Position numbers and translations under genes: made by a program. A stretch of 45,736 nt of DNA from a virus: IMG/VR virus record IMGVR_UViG_3300027754_000163, positions 1 through 45,736 of that record, one strand, 5' to 3'. Position 1 is the first letter of the stretch. Each line of letters opens with the position of its first letter. This document shows positions 20,727 through 27,894 of the stretch, in pieces. The notes below the pieces were generated by a model that was not told the DNA's origin, searched no databases, and saw nothing but the letters and a program-made list of their open reading frames with translations.

Positions 20727-22058
20727 ATGGCTTATACGATAAACAAATCTAACGGGACCCCAATATCTGTAGCAGACAATGTGGTGGATTCTACTTACAG
20801 CGTCCAGTTGGTGGGTAAAAACCGTACCAATTACGGCGCCACCATTAATCAAAACTTTTTCCGTCTTATGGAACATTTCTCCAGTGGTAGTGCCCCCAGC
20901 AGTCCCCAGTCTGGTCAGGTATGGTTTGATTCTACCTATTTCACATTAAAGGTCTGGGATGGCACATATTGGAAACCACTAAGTGGCATAGCCACAGCAA
21001 CTCCCAGCAATCCAGTATCTGGTGATCTGTGGTTTGACACTGTGAACCAGCAGCTGAAAGTGTATGCTGGTGCAGTCTGGGTAGCTATTAACTCTGGCAT
21101 CTCAGGTGGCGGCACCAATGGCGCCATAACTGAAACTGTGATTGACAGCAGCACTGTGTCACATTATGTGTCGTCATTGTATGCCAGTGGTGTCAGAGTG
21201 GCGATGTTGAGCAAAGAACCTGTAACAGGTATTACTGGTTTCACTGGGTTTAGTAATCTAGTAGCCGGTATCAATTACAATACCAGCATCAGCACCAGCA
21301 CTGTGAATGGTAATGTAGTTGGCGCCACTGCTGTGTTTAGTGGCAATATCACTGCTGGCAATATAAATGCGGTAAGTGGTAAACTCAGTGTCACTGGCAA
21401 TGCCAATGTGGGAAATATTGGCACAGGCATTGGTATCTTCACCGGAGCAATCAGTGTCACTGGCAATGCCAATGTGGGCAACGTTGGCGCAGTCGCTGGA
21501 GTATTCACCGGAGCAATCAGTGTCACTGGCAATGCCAATGTGGGCAACGTTGGCGCAGTCGCTGGAGTATTCACCGGAGCAATCAGTGTCACTGGCAATG
21601 CCAATGTGGGAAATATTGGTGCAACCAATATTGTGGGTGCATTAACCACAGCAAGTCAAACTAATATTACATCAGTTGGTACATTGGGCTCACTTAGTGT
21701 CACTGGTAATGCCAATGTGGGTAACGTTGGCGCAGTCGCTGGAGTATTCACTGGCTCACTGGCACTTAAAGCACCAGTGACGGTGAGTGCCAGTACATAT
21801 ACTATGCTGGCTACTGATTCATCACTGATAATCAACGCTAGTGCGACGTGTACGGTAACATTGCTCGCACCAGCAACATATCCAGGAAGAATACTCAATA
21901 TTAAGACCACCGCAGCTTACACTGTGGTCAGTGCTGGCAGCAACGTTGTACCCGTGGCTGGCGGTTCCGCTGGTACGGCTATCCTGGCAGGCACTGCTGG
22001 TAAGTGGGCTATGCTGCAAAGTGATGGCACGAGCTGGGTGACAATGCTGGCTGGTTAA
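20727..22058 (+). CDS. tail fibre-like protein with 22-residue repeats
   Basis: The 443-residue protein begins MAYTINKSNGTPISVADN and continues NRTNYGATINQNFFRLMEHF, a conserved N-terminus of T4-like virion/fibre proteins. Two WFD modules follow (GQVWFDSTYFTLKVWDGTYW, GDLWFDTVNQQLKVYAG), each a short beta unit. Residues about 215-345 hold five copies of a 22-residue repeat (SVTGNANVGNVGAVAGVF), as in trimeric beta-helical fibres. The C-terminal 100 residues (TMLATDSSLIINASATCTVTLLAP...GTSWVTMLAG) look like a trimerising or receptor-binding tip. It is the last gene of the plus-strand late block and a strong ribosome site (AAGGAG) precedes it. Confidence 0.75.
   Translation: MAYTINKSNGTPISVADNVVDSTYSVQLVGKNRTNYGATINQNFFRLMEHFSSGSAPSSPQSGQVWFDSTYFTLKVWDGTYWKPLSGIATATPSNPVSGDLWFDTVNQQLKVYAGAVWVAINSGISGGGTNGAITETVIDSSTVSHYVSSLYASGVRVAMLSKEPVTGITGFTGFSNLVAGINYNTSISTSTVNGNVVGATAVFSGNITAGNINAVSGKLSVTGNANVGNIGTGIGIFTGAISVTGNANVGNVGAVAGVFTGAISVTGNANVGNVGAVAGVFTGAISVTGNANVGNIGATNIVGALTTASQTNITSVGTLGSLSVTGNANVGNVGAVAGVFTGSLALKAPVTVSASTYTMLATDSSLIINASATCTVTLLAPATYPGRILNIKTTAAYTVVSAGSNVVPVAGGSAGTAILAGTAGKWAMLQSDGTSWVTMLAG
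21375..21761 (+). repeat. 66-bp tandem repeats inside the fibre gene
   Basis: Units begin at 21441, 21507 and 21573, exactly 66 bp apart. The first two are essentially identical in sequence, flanked by a diverged copy before (from about 21375) and a separated copy at about 21696-21761. Each encodes 22 residues around SVTGNANVGN. Near-identity at DNA level implies recent duplication or homogenisation. Confidence 0.85.
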
Positions 22059-22075
22059 TTTACATAATTTAGATG

Positions 22076-22106
22076 ACAATGGCGACCTTTGTGGGGTCGC
22101 CATTGT
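22076..22106. terminator. 12-bp hairpin between convergent fibre gene and tmRNA
   Basis: ACAATGGCGACC (22076-22087) pairs perfectly with GGTCGCCATTGT (22095-22106) around a 7-nt loop. It lies between the end of the plus-strand fibre gene and the 3' end of the minus-strand tmRNA and could end transcripts from both sides. There is no strong U-run on either strand. Confidence 0.65.
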
Positions 22107-22427
22107 TATGATCCATTCTGTTTCCAAGAGGATCAATCTCAGTCGTATAAACTGAACTAGGCTGTTGCCAGTTCAGCGACTTCGGACGTGAATCCGAAAT
22201 CTGCGACATCATACCACTTATTAGAGTTGGCTGATTTTTGTTTGCTCTGATTTACGTGAGTGCTTCACGGCTGACTCCCGTCACCTATTGAGTCCTGTCG
22301 AAACCGGTCGCCCCCAAGTACTACATAGTGGAGGCGGGGAGAATCGAACTCCCGTCCACGACACTTTCAGTTGTTATCAACATCAGCGGTACTACGATAT
22401 TACTTATGCCAGTGATATCACTGGCAC
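22107..22427 (-). ncRNA. ssrA: circularly permuted (two-piece type) tmRNA
   Basis: Read on the minus strand, the 3' tRNA half comes first: a GTAGTACCG motif, then GGAC, a T-arm with stem GGGAG/CTCCC and loop TTCGATT (22353-22337), acceptor strand CGCCTCC (22336-22330) and discriminator A (22329). Only 13 nt later the 5' half begins with GGGGGCG (22315-22309), which pairs with the acceptor strand over 7 bp with one G-U, then ACCGGTTTCGACAGG, the standard tmRNA 5' motif. GGTGACG downstream can pair with CGTAGTACC upstream with a bulge, as in helix P2 of conventional tmRNAs. The tag frame follows. CCA is not encoded (CTA is present). A perfect 20-nt palindrome (22407-22426) forms a hairpin at the probable 5' end of the acceptor piece. 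No separate promoter is seen, so it probably comes from the RNA ligase operon. Exact ends are estimates. Confidence 0.88.
22157..22231 (-). other. tmRNA tag reading frame, 24 residues, ANSNKWYDVA...ELATA
   Basis: The resume codon is most likely GCC at 22231, preceded by AAAAATCA (compare the A-rich stretch and TAGTC before the E. coli resume codon). The frame reads ANSNKWYDVADFGFTS followed by EVAELATA and stops at TAG (22159-22157). The Ala-Asn start and the hydrophobic ELATA end match the general tag plan in which the C-terminus is a protease degron (ALAA in E. coli). Two hairpins lie in the frame: TTCGGA/TCCGAA and CTGAACT/AGTTCAG spanning the stop. The tag is long compared with the 11-residue E. 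coli tag. Confidence 0.8.
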
Positions 22428-22870
22428 CAGAATTCTTTTTGGGCAACAAACGCCTGATAATCCTGCCACACCTGGTCCATGTTGCTCCAGGACATACAAT
22501 TATACTGTCTGATAAAGCATTTAACTTGTCGTATCAGGGATAATTGGGGCCAGCCAGAATACTCTGACCACCCCAACGTACCCTGGCGATGACGCTGAGC
22601 TAACTGATCCCATAGTTCTGAAGTATACAAGGGCTTGGTTGGATCACATCGCAGTACGACATTCTGCTGAATCACAGTGGCGGCCATATACCGTAGATCG
22701 GTATGATTGAACAACTCTATGGTGTGATCACAATCGAGACACAGGCTGCCCTGCCTACCTTCTCCGCGCGATGCATTGCAAATATCACACTTATTTTTCG
22801 CTCGATTAACTTTGCACCCACTACTGAACTCATCGTCCCACTCCCACTCTACTAGTTGAGGTCTAGCCAT
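22418..22870 (-). CDS. Cys-rich protein of unknown function, 150 aa
   Basis: An N-terminal four-Cys cluster, CDIC (about residues 28-31) and CLDC (about 43-46) around a basic SRGEGRQG loop, has the spacing of a small zinc ribbon. The rest is Trp/Gln-rich and helical, without a motif I recognise. The start overlaps the stop of the next upstream gene by 8 nt, and the stop lies within the palindrome that begins the tmRNA acceptor piece, so the gene and the RNA share sequence. It is part of the RNA ligase operon. A nucleic-acid-binding role is only an inference from the zinc-ribbon-like Cys pairs. Confidence 0.7.
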   Translation of the reverse strand: MARPQLVEWEWDDEFSSGCKVNRAKNKCDICNASRGEGRQGSLCLDCDHTIELFNHTDLRYMAATVIQQNVVLRCDPTKPLYTSELWDQLAQRHRQGTLGWSEYSGWPQLSLIRQVKCFIRQYNCMSWSNMDQVWQDYQAFVAQKEFWCQ

Positions 22871-23231
22871 TGTGGTCCTTCATGGCAGGACTGACAAAGG
22901 TATAGGTTATCTGAGTCTGGATGTCAAACTGGGTATTGCATTCAGTACATTCCACCGGGTGAGTTCCAGAGTCCCACAGTAGATAATAATCTGTGTGCTG
23001 CCACACATTAAATTCATGACCACAGTTGGGACAGCGCACACACTGGTCGTTGGTCATTTGCTCACGGCTGCTCAGCGTGCGGCAGTTGTAACACACTGTG
23101 GGACTGCCATTGGGGTGCGAAATAAACCCATTACAGCTATTACATGCTTCGCCAGCATCACGTAGAGCCTGGTGATATTTGCCCACATTGACACGTTGGT
23201 TTTCATCTACAAAATCAGTAATTGACGTCAT
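22863..23231 (-). CDS. double zinc-ribbon-like protein, 122 aa
   Basis: Residues 30-33 (CNSC) and 47-50 (CYNC) form one four-Cys set; CVRCPNC near 64-70 and CTEC near 95-98 form another. The layout is two consecutive treble-clef or zinc-ribbon modules. The gene lies between RNA ligase (overlap 17 nt) and the other Cys-rich gene (overlap 8 nt), so the three are translationally coupled. The family is not recognised. Zinc binding is strongly suggested by the paired CxxC motifs; an RNA-related role is inferred from the operon. Confidence 0.75.
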   Translation of the reverse strand: MTSITDFVDENQRVNVGKYHQALRDAGEACNSCNGFISHPNGSPTVCYNCRTLSSREQMTNDQCVRCPNCGHEFNVWQHTDYYLLWDSGTHPVECTECNTQFDIQTQITYTFVSPAMKDHNG

Positions 23232-24336
23232 TTGATACCTCCATGAGGGATAATATTTCTACAGTACGAGCTGGTGCCTGCACACACAGCCACTTAAAAC
23301 CATTGGCCTGCTTGGCATCCAGCAGGGCAAACATAGCACCCAGCACTGGCGTAGGCACTTGAGCCTGAGCTGCCAAAGCAAAGTTCTTACGGCTGGTGTT
23401 ACTAACTGCCACCTGAATAAACCACTGATCAATCTCTTGGCCCAGTGAGTGCATCTGTGCTAAAATCTGATCATACCGTACTCGGAGGTCAGGAAAGTAG
23501 GCAAACACTTCTGAATCCTCACCACGCTGCACCAGCTCAACTAGCCCACGAGTGTGCAAACTGTCCTTGAGGTGATGAATTAGTACATAACGCGGACTCT
23601 TGATCTTGATGCGACGCCAGTGCTGGTCCACCACCACATAGCCTTCTTGATGTGCAGGGTCCAGCGCATCAGCCGCGGCCAGTACATCAGCAACTGAAGT
23701 CAACGCAAACTCACGTACCACATCCCAGCAGTGAGCCCACAGAGCAACTGGATGCTCAGCGCCATCCTGATCACGAACACCAATCAGCGTCAGATTGCCA
23801 GTGTTGTCTGATTGCTGAGTCACAATACGGTTATACTGACTGGTGAGCTCAAAGCAATAGGTCCAGCCTGGGAACAGATCGCTGACGTCAGAATACTGAT
23901 CCTGCCAAGTACGCCAGAACAGCTCAGCAAAGGTAAAGCTGTGCTCACCCACATTTCCGCCAGCATCTGGCGACCCTTTGGTCGCCACTTGCCATGCACC
24001 AGCATACCAGTACACAATCATCAAACTGCCGTCCAGCTTCTCCTGCACTTTGGCAGTGGACCAGTCAATGTCAGCAGCACCAGTCTCGCCCTGGTTAAAG
24101 AATCGAGTAAACGGTTGTGCTACCACGCGCCAGTTCTGATCCTGATCCAGTATCAGTCCTCGACTCTCTACCACCACAGGGTGAGACTTGTGTTCAGATG
24201 CGGCGATCTGGTCGTATGTGAACTGTAGCAGGTTGGGCCACTGTGGGTGAGCCTTGGGCTCCACACCCAGTGTCTTGAGCTGAGCTAATGCATCAGTTTG
24301 AGTACGCAACAAAGTCTGGATGTTCAGTACCGGCAT
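23215..24336 (-). CDS. rnlA: T4 Rnl1-type RNA ligase
   Basis: The chosen ATG at 24336 gives 373 residues, against 374 for T4 RNA ligase 1; it lies 6 nt after a perfect TATAAT box. The nucleotidyltransferase motifs are in order: ESRGLI near 57-62, motif I KLDGS with the adenylated Lys at 100 (Lys 99 in T4), KGS at 120-122, FELTSQYNRIV near 162-172, and motif V KIKSPRYV. Such enzymes join 3'-OH and 5'-phosphate RNA ends and in T4 repair tRNA cut by the host anticodon nuclease PrrC, after Pnkp heals the ends. Pnkp is present at 35643-36560. The operon continues into two Cys-rich genes and the tmRNA. Confidence 0.93.
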   Translation of the reverse strand: MPVLNIQTLLRTQTDALAQLKTLGVEPKAHPQWPNLLQFTYDQIAASEHKSHPVVVESRGLILDQDQNWRVVAQPFTRFFNQGETGAADIDWSTAKVQEKLDGSLMIVYWYAGAWQVATKGSPDAGGNVGEHSFTFAELFWRTWQDQYSDVSDLFPGWTYCFELTSQYNRIVTQQSDNTGNLTLIGVRDQDGAEHPVALWAHCWDVVREFALTSVADVLAAADALDPAHQEGYVVVDQHWRRIKIKSPRYVLIHHLKDSLHTRGLVELVQRGEDSEVFAYFPDLRVRYDQILAQMHSLGQEIDQWFIQVAVSNTSRKNFALAAQAQVPTPVLGAMFALLDAKQANGFKWLCVQAPARTVEILSLMEVSNDVNY

Positions 24337-24342
24337 ACTACT

Positions 24343-24372
24343 ATTATAGCACAGACCAAATAGCAATGTCAA
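24343..24372 (-). promoter_or_regulatory. early sigma-70 promoter for rnlA operon, leaderless type
   Basis: TTGACA (24372-24367), 18-bp spacer, TGC then TATAAT (24348-24343), then 6 nt to the ATG at 24336. Transcription would begin at or next to the A of the start codon. Confidence 0.85.
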
Positions 24373-24399
24373 CAAAAGATATTCAGCTGGTATACGCAG

Positions 24400-24426
24400 A
24401 AGAACGGGGACAGGGTCCCCGTTCTT
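24400..24426 (-). terminator. 12-bp hairpin after the secreted-protein gene
   Basis: AAGAACGGGGAC and GTCCCCGTTCTT pair perfectly around a 3-nt loop. It lies 24 nt downstream of the minus-strand gene ending at 24451 and just before the rnlA promoter, so it would separate the two transcription units. Confidence 0.7.
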
Positions 24427-24450
24427 GTACCAACTTACAACATTGAAGTT

Positions 24451-25548
24451 TTAATTGAGGAAAGCAGGCTCGGTGAAGAAGAACCCGTTGACCAGGTCCA
24501 TCACAAGACCAAAACCAGTCAGCGTGGGCTGAGTTCCGGACACCCGCAAGACGCCAGTGCGATTCTGCGTGAAGGTATAAGCCTGATCCATTACGAAAAT
24601 GACATGGCCACCAGCTGGTACCACCGCAGTCAGCGGGGTTGTAGTAATGGGCAACAGGTTAACACCATTGGTGTCCAGGAACTCCAGGGTCACTGTCTGT
24701 GGGTAGTTCAGCGCATTGCTGATGGCAATACCAGTACTGCGCCTTGTGGCGGTGGTGTTGTCAAATGCCACACTGAACCCACTGGCCGAGCTGGGTTTGA
24801 CTTCGATCGCACTCTGGAAGTTGGGAGTGGTGCTCACGAATACCACATTGATGCCAGGCACTGATCCCTGCACAGTGTGTACCACGGCAGTACCGGACTG
24901 CGGCTGAACTGAGTCCACCAGCACATCCACTACCCCCTTGGCTGGCACAGTTACGGCAGGCACATACTGTGTGCTGAACCCATTGACTAGATAGTTTGTG
25001 GCCACGCCAGCATCGTTGAAGAACTGCAAGGAATTGATACTGATAGAACTTGACGTATTCACCAGCCGAATACGTGTCTTCCATACACCACCAGTGGCAA
25101 TGTGTGGAATGGCACGGTCATTGGCACCAGGCAGCACATAAGTACGGCTATTGGTGACGTTGACGGTCAACAACAAGCTCAGGGTGTTTGCGTTGGCCTG
25201 TGCTGGATTGGCATACAACGGAACAAAGCTCACCAGCACGGGATAAGAACCCACAGCCAGGGCACTGAGGCCAGCGGTGTTCAGCGTGAGATGCACTGAG
25301 ATACTGGTACCAGCAGGCAAATAGCCCACACTGGGTGAAACACTGACCACACTGTCAAAGCCAGTGGTGATCTGGGTATTGTAAAAATACCCAGCAGCAT
25401 TGGGTGCCGTGAGGGTGACATCTGACACGGACGGTAATGTCACCTGACTGAGATCATAAGTAACAGCGGCAGTGGCGGGACTCAGAGTCTGTGCCTGCGA
25501 CATTGCTGCCATGAGTGATAGAAATACTACAGATAAAACCTTTTTCAT
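24451..25548 (-). CDS. secreted beta-sandwich protein with signal peptide
   Basis: The 365-residue protein begins with a classic Sec signal peptide (MKKVLSVVFLSLMAAMSQAQ, probable cleavage after AQA or AQ). The rest is Val/Thr/Ser-rich beta sequence, apparently two or three immunoglobulin-like units: DVTLTAPNAAGYFYNTQI in the first, then TGGVWKTRIRLVNTSSSISINSLQFF and AFDNTTATRRSTGIAISN with VPAGGHVIFVMDQ. Such repeats resemble bacterial secreted or surface proteins of unknown function. Export from the infected cell or into the periplasm is implied, which is unusual in an early phage block. It has an AGAGGA ribosome site and its own terminator. Possible roles are surface exclusion or host-surface modification; neither is shown. 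Confidence 0.8.
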   Translation of the reverse strand: MKKVLSVVFLSLMAAMSQAQTLSPATAAVTYDLSQVTLPSVSDVTLTAPNAAGYFYNTQITTGFDSVVSVSPSVGYLPAGTSISVHLTLNTAGLSALAVGSYPVLVSFVPLYANPAQANANTLSLLLTVNVTNSRTYVLPGANDRAIPHIATGGVWKTRIRLVNTSSSISINSLQFFNDAGVATNYLVNGFSTQYVPAVTVPAKGVVDVLVDSVQPQSGTAVVHTVQGSVPGINVVFVSTTPNFQSAIEVKPSSASGFSVAFDNTTATRRSTGIAISNALNYPQTVTLEFLDTNGVNLLPITTTPLTAVVPAGGHVIFVMDQAYTFTQNRTGVLRVSGTQPTLTGFGLVMDLVNGFFFTEPAFLN

Positions 25549-25560
25549 TATTATTCCTCT

Positions 25561-25878
25561 TTATTTGCTTGATGTATGGCGCCGAAGCACCTGAAAAACT
25601 CGGCTTTGTAGACGGTGTAGGGTTTCTGAATCCACTAAATTCGCAGATTCTATTGCCCTGAAAGTCACTGTCCAGCCGGTGCTGATTTGTTGGTTCAGCC
25701 AACCGTTAAATTCAGCAGTGTTGCTGAACTCCATTGCATAGCCGCCTATATCTATTTTAGCATAGGATTGGCTTTCGATGGCATACATTTGGTAATTGTG
25801 CATCAGTGTTCTTATCCATCGAGTTTCCTGAACACTGTTTTCCAAACATATCAGCTCTGGGGTCAAGAAAATCTCCAT
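25561..25878 (-). CDS. hypothetical protein, 105 aa
   Basis: The ATG at 25878 (MEIFLTPELICLE) is chosen because a GGAGA ribosome site precedes it and it overlaps the end of the upstream gene by 16 nt. The middle has DIGGYAMEFSNTAEFNGWLNQQ and the C-terminus is basic (LHRLQSRVFQVLRRH). No family is recognised. It belongs to the operon thyA, two small genes, secreted protein. It is likely expressed, given tight packing and a ribosome site. Confidence 0.6.
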   Translation of the reverse strand: MEIFLTPELICLENSVQETRWIRTLMHNYQMYAIESQSYAKIDIGGYAMEFSNTAEFNGWLNQQISTGWTVTFRAIESANLVDSETLHRLQSRVFQVLRRHTSSK

Positions 25879-26117
25879 TCTCCAGGCCTGCCTGGCCACC
25901 GCAGGCAATACTCTACCAGTTGCATCTGATCCAGTTGTGCAGTCACCTGAAATACGTTAACCTTGTGATAATAATCAATGTCTTCCACCATATTGGTGGT
26001 GATACCCAGATCAGTTACCCAGTGTCCTATGGGACTGTCCCAGAACTCTGCAATACGAGCTTCCAGCAGCATCATGGGATCTTCAACGTCACCGATATTC
26101 CACTGGTCAATAATCAT
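25863..26117 (-). CDS. hypothetical protein, 84 aa, ending in an LRW motif
   Basis: The ATG at 26117 overlaps the thyA stop in an ATGA arrangement, so translation is coupled. The protein (MIIDQWNIGDVEDPMM...) contains PIGHWVTDLGI and a C-terminal stretch QLVEYCLRWPGRPGEW. The LRW ending after a hydrophobic strand is reminiscent of the four small paralogues at 37311-38162, but the similarity is too short to call homology. Function unknown. Confidence 0.6.
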   Translation of the reverse strand: MIIDQWNIGDVEDPMMLLEARIAEFWDSPIGHWVTDLGITTNMVEDIDYYHKVNVFQVTAQLDQMQLVEYCLRWPGRPGEWRFS

Positions 26118-26950
26118 ACTGCCATGGCTGCCTTGATAGCTGCATGACACTGGTAGTTTTCCAGTCTAAAGTCTGTGGGTTTGAAGATGTCGATATTGCT
26201 GACATCAGGATTGATCCATAATGTGGGGGCAGCATAGGGTGTACGGCTCAGTTGCTCACGCACCGCATCAACATGATTGTGATAGATATGCGCATCACCA
26301 ATGGTGTGAACAAAGTCGCCCACTTGTAATCCACACATCTGAGCAATCATGTGGGTCAGCAGACTGTAGCTGGCAATATTAAACGGAACGCCCAGGAACA
26401 TATCTGCAGATCTTTGATACATCTGGCAACTGAGTTTACCGTTGCGCACATAGAACTGACTCAGTACATGGCATGGCGGCAAACACATGTCCTCCAACTC
26501 ATCAGGATTCCATGCAGTGATGATATGCCTGCGACCCTGGGGATCTTTCTGGATGCCAGCAATCAACTGGGCAATCTGATCCAGTGGCCGATTCACCAGC
26601 CCCCAGCGACGCCACTGAACCCCGTAAATGGCTCCAGCATGAGTTGTGCCAGGATATCTGGCTTGCCAGCCTGGTGAGTTGACATTTTCATGCCAGATGG
26701 TTTTCTGGTCTGGCACTCCGTGTGTCAGCTCACTGAGCCTGCGCACATCATCAGAACCTTCCAGGAACCACAGCAGCTCACCTACCACAGCTTGCCAGGC
26801 TAATTTTTTTGTGGTCACTGCGGGAAACCCAGCAGATAAATCAAATCGCATCTGCATTCCAAACACAGATCTAGTGCCAATGCCAGTGCGATCCTGGGCA
26901 TCAGTTCCGTGATCCAGTACATGTTGTAATGATTCTAAATATGTTTTCAT
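26114..26950 (-). CDS. thyA: thymidylate synthase
   Basis: The 278-residue protein is a canonical folate-dependent thymidylate synthase, making dTMP from dUMP with methylene-tetrahydrofolate. The catalytic Cys is C160 in LPPCH. Other signature segments are DRTGIGTRSVFG near 20, GELLWFLEG near 57, GAIYGVQWRRW near 106, RRHIITAWNP near 140, and the nucleotide-binding QRSADMFLGVPFNIASYS. Length and motifs are complete. It is preceded 18 nt upstream by dihydrofolate reductase, the usual functional pair that regenerates tetrahydrofolate. There is no intron, unlike T4 td. Confidence 0.97.
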   Translation of the reverse strand: MKTYLESLQHVLDHGTDAQDRTGIGTRSVFGMQMRFDLSAGFPAVTTKKLAWQAVVGELLWFLEGSDDVRRLSELTHGVPDQKTIWHENVNSPGWQARYPGTTHAGAIYGVQWRRWGLVNRPLDQIAQLIAGIQKDPQGRRHIITAWNPDELEDMCLPPCHVLSQFYVRNGKLSCQMYQRSADMFLGVPFNIASYSLLTHMIAQMCGLQVGDFVHTIGDAHIYHNHVDAVREQLSRTPYAAPTLWINPDVSNIDIFKPTDFRLENYQCHAAIKAAMAV

Positions 26951-26968
26951 GAGGTAATATTCACTTTT

Positions 26969-27556
26969 TCACGATCCGCAGACGCCCCGCTGCTGGGGAC
27001 GCTGCCAGGATGTTGTCTTTAGATATGATGTTATAGTAAATGGCACTGGCACAGTGTACTGCAACTGCTGGACTCCATCAGGCTCAAACTCTGACTGCCA
27101 CTCTGACTGTGGGAAATAGGTATCACAGGGCCAGGTATCCTGAAGCTGTGTATGCACCACACGCTGACAATATGGCAGCCACTGACGCAGTATGTCAGCT
27201 CCGCCGATCACATACCATGCTGAGGGGAATGTTGTGGAATAGTGGTCTAACACCAGGGTGTGCGGTAGTATAGCAATAATGCCAGCTGGATCACCACTCA
27301 CCACTGCGGCCACACCTGCCAACGGTAACGCACGGCGTGTGACCACAACATTATATCGGCCGGGCAGCGGTGTGGGCATGTCACTGTCCCAGGTGTTGCG
27401 ACCCATGATAACGGCGTTACCCTTGGTTATGGCCTGAAAGTTTCGCATATCTGCAGTCAGTCTGGGCCAGGGCATGGAGCCATTTGCCCCCATGCCCCCT
27501 GCACTGTCTGTGGCAAATATTGCCGTGATCCAGGGTAATGTATTCAATGTATTCAT
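26969..27556 (-). CDS. folA: dihydrofolate reductase
   Basis: The 195-residue protein has the DHFR plan: WITAIFATDSAGGMGANGSMPW at the N-terminus (folate and Met20-loop region), then ADMRNFQAITKGNAVIMGRNTWDS, which carries the NADPH-binding GRxTW motif, and NVVVTRR. A later segment WYVIGGADILRQWLP matches the conserved V(I)GG(A/G) turn, followed by HTQL. It reduces dihydrofolate produced by the adjacent thymidylate synthase. Its ATG overlaps the stop of the preceding gene in an ATGA arrangement. Confidence 0.95.
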   Translation of the reverse strand: MNTLNTLPWITAIFATDSAGGMGANGSMPWPRLTADMRNFQAITKGNAVIMGRNTWDSDMPTPLPGRYNVVVTRRALPLAGVAAVVSGDPAGIIAILPHTLVLDHYSTTFPSAWYVIGGADILRQWLPYCQRVVHTQLQDTWPCDTYFPQSEWQSEFEPDGVQQLQYTVPVPFTITSYLKTTSWQRPQQRGVCGS

Positions 27557-27894
27557 TGGTATCGTGCTGGCAATTCAGCTAATATACGATTCACTATGGG
27601 TTCCACGATGCTGCGGAGTATGGTTAGATCCACTATTAGTTGGATTGACCCAGTAGAGTTATTTGCTTCGGTCAACATCTGGCCAAATAATACTAAACTC
27701 TCGGGATCTAATTCATCTAGATCCAGCGTAACAGTGGGGTCATTGGGATACGTGAACTGCACCTGTCTCACCATCACAGTGGGAACTGTGACCATAGTCA
27801 GTTGATCCAGCAGCAAATTCCAATCAGTACCCACTGTGGGGTTACCCTGCAACTGGACGACGTCGTCTACGCACAGGAGCGGTAGCGGTTGCAT
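27553..27894 (-). CDS. hypothetical acidic protein, about 113 aa
   Basis: The frame stops at 27553, overlapping the folA ATG. The start is uncertain: the ATG at 27894 (MQPLPLLCVDDVVQ) lies 53 nt inside the end of the upstream coiled-coil gene, and a TTG near 27850 would shorten the overlap. The protein contains TVTLDLDELDPESLVLFGQML and ILRSIVEPIVNRILAEL, a strand plus helices. No family is recognised. Coupling to folA supports its being real. Confidence 0.55.
   Translation of the reverse strand: MQPLPLLCVDDVVQLQGNPTVGTDWNLLLDQLTMVTVPTVMVRQVQFTYPNDPTVTLDLDELDPESLVLFGQMLTEANNSTGSIQLIVDLTILRSIVEPIVNRILAELPARYQ

Noticed and set aside
21375-21645. 66-bp repeats considered as a CRISPR or origin iteron array
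   Set aside because: They lie inside an intact fibre-like gene and encode a 22-residue repeat.
22329-22353. Isolated T-arm and acceptor strand suggesting an ordinary tRNA gene
   Set aside because: No anticodon arm lies at tRNA distance; the acceptor strand pairs with GGGGGCG downstream, and the GGTTTCGAC motif and tag frame fit a permuted tmRNA.
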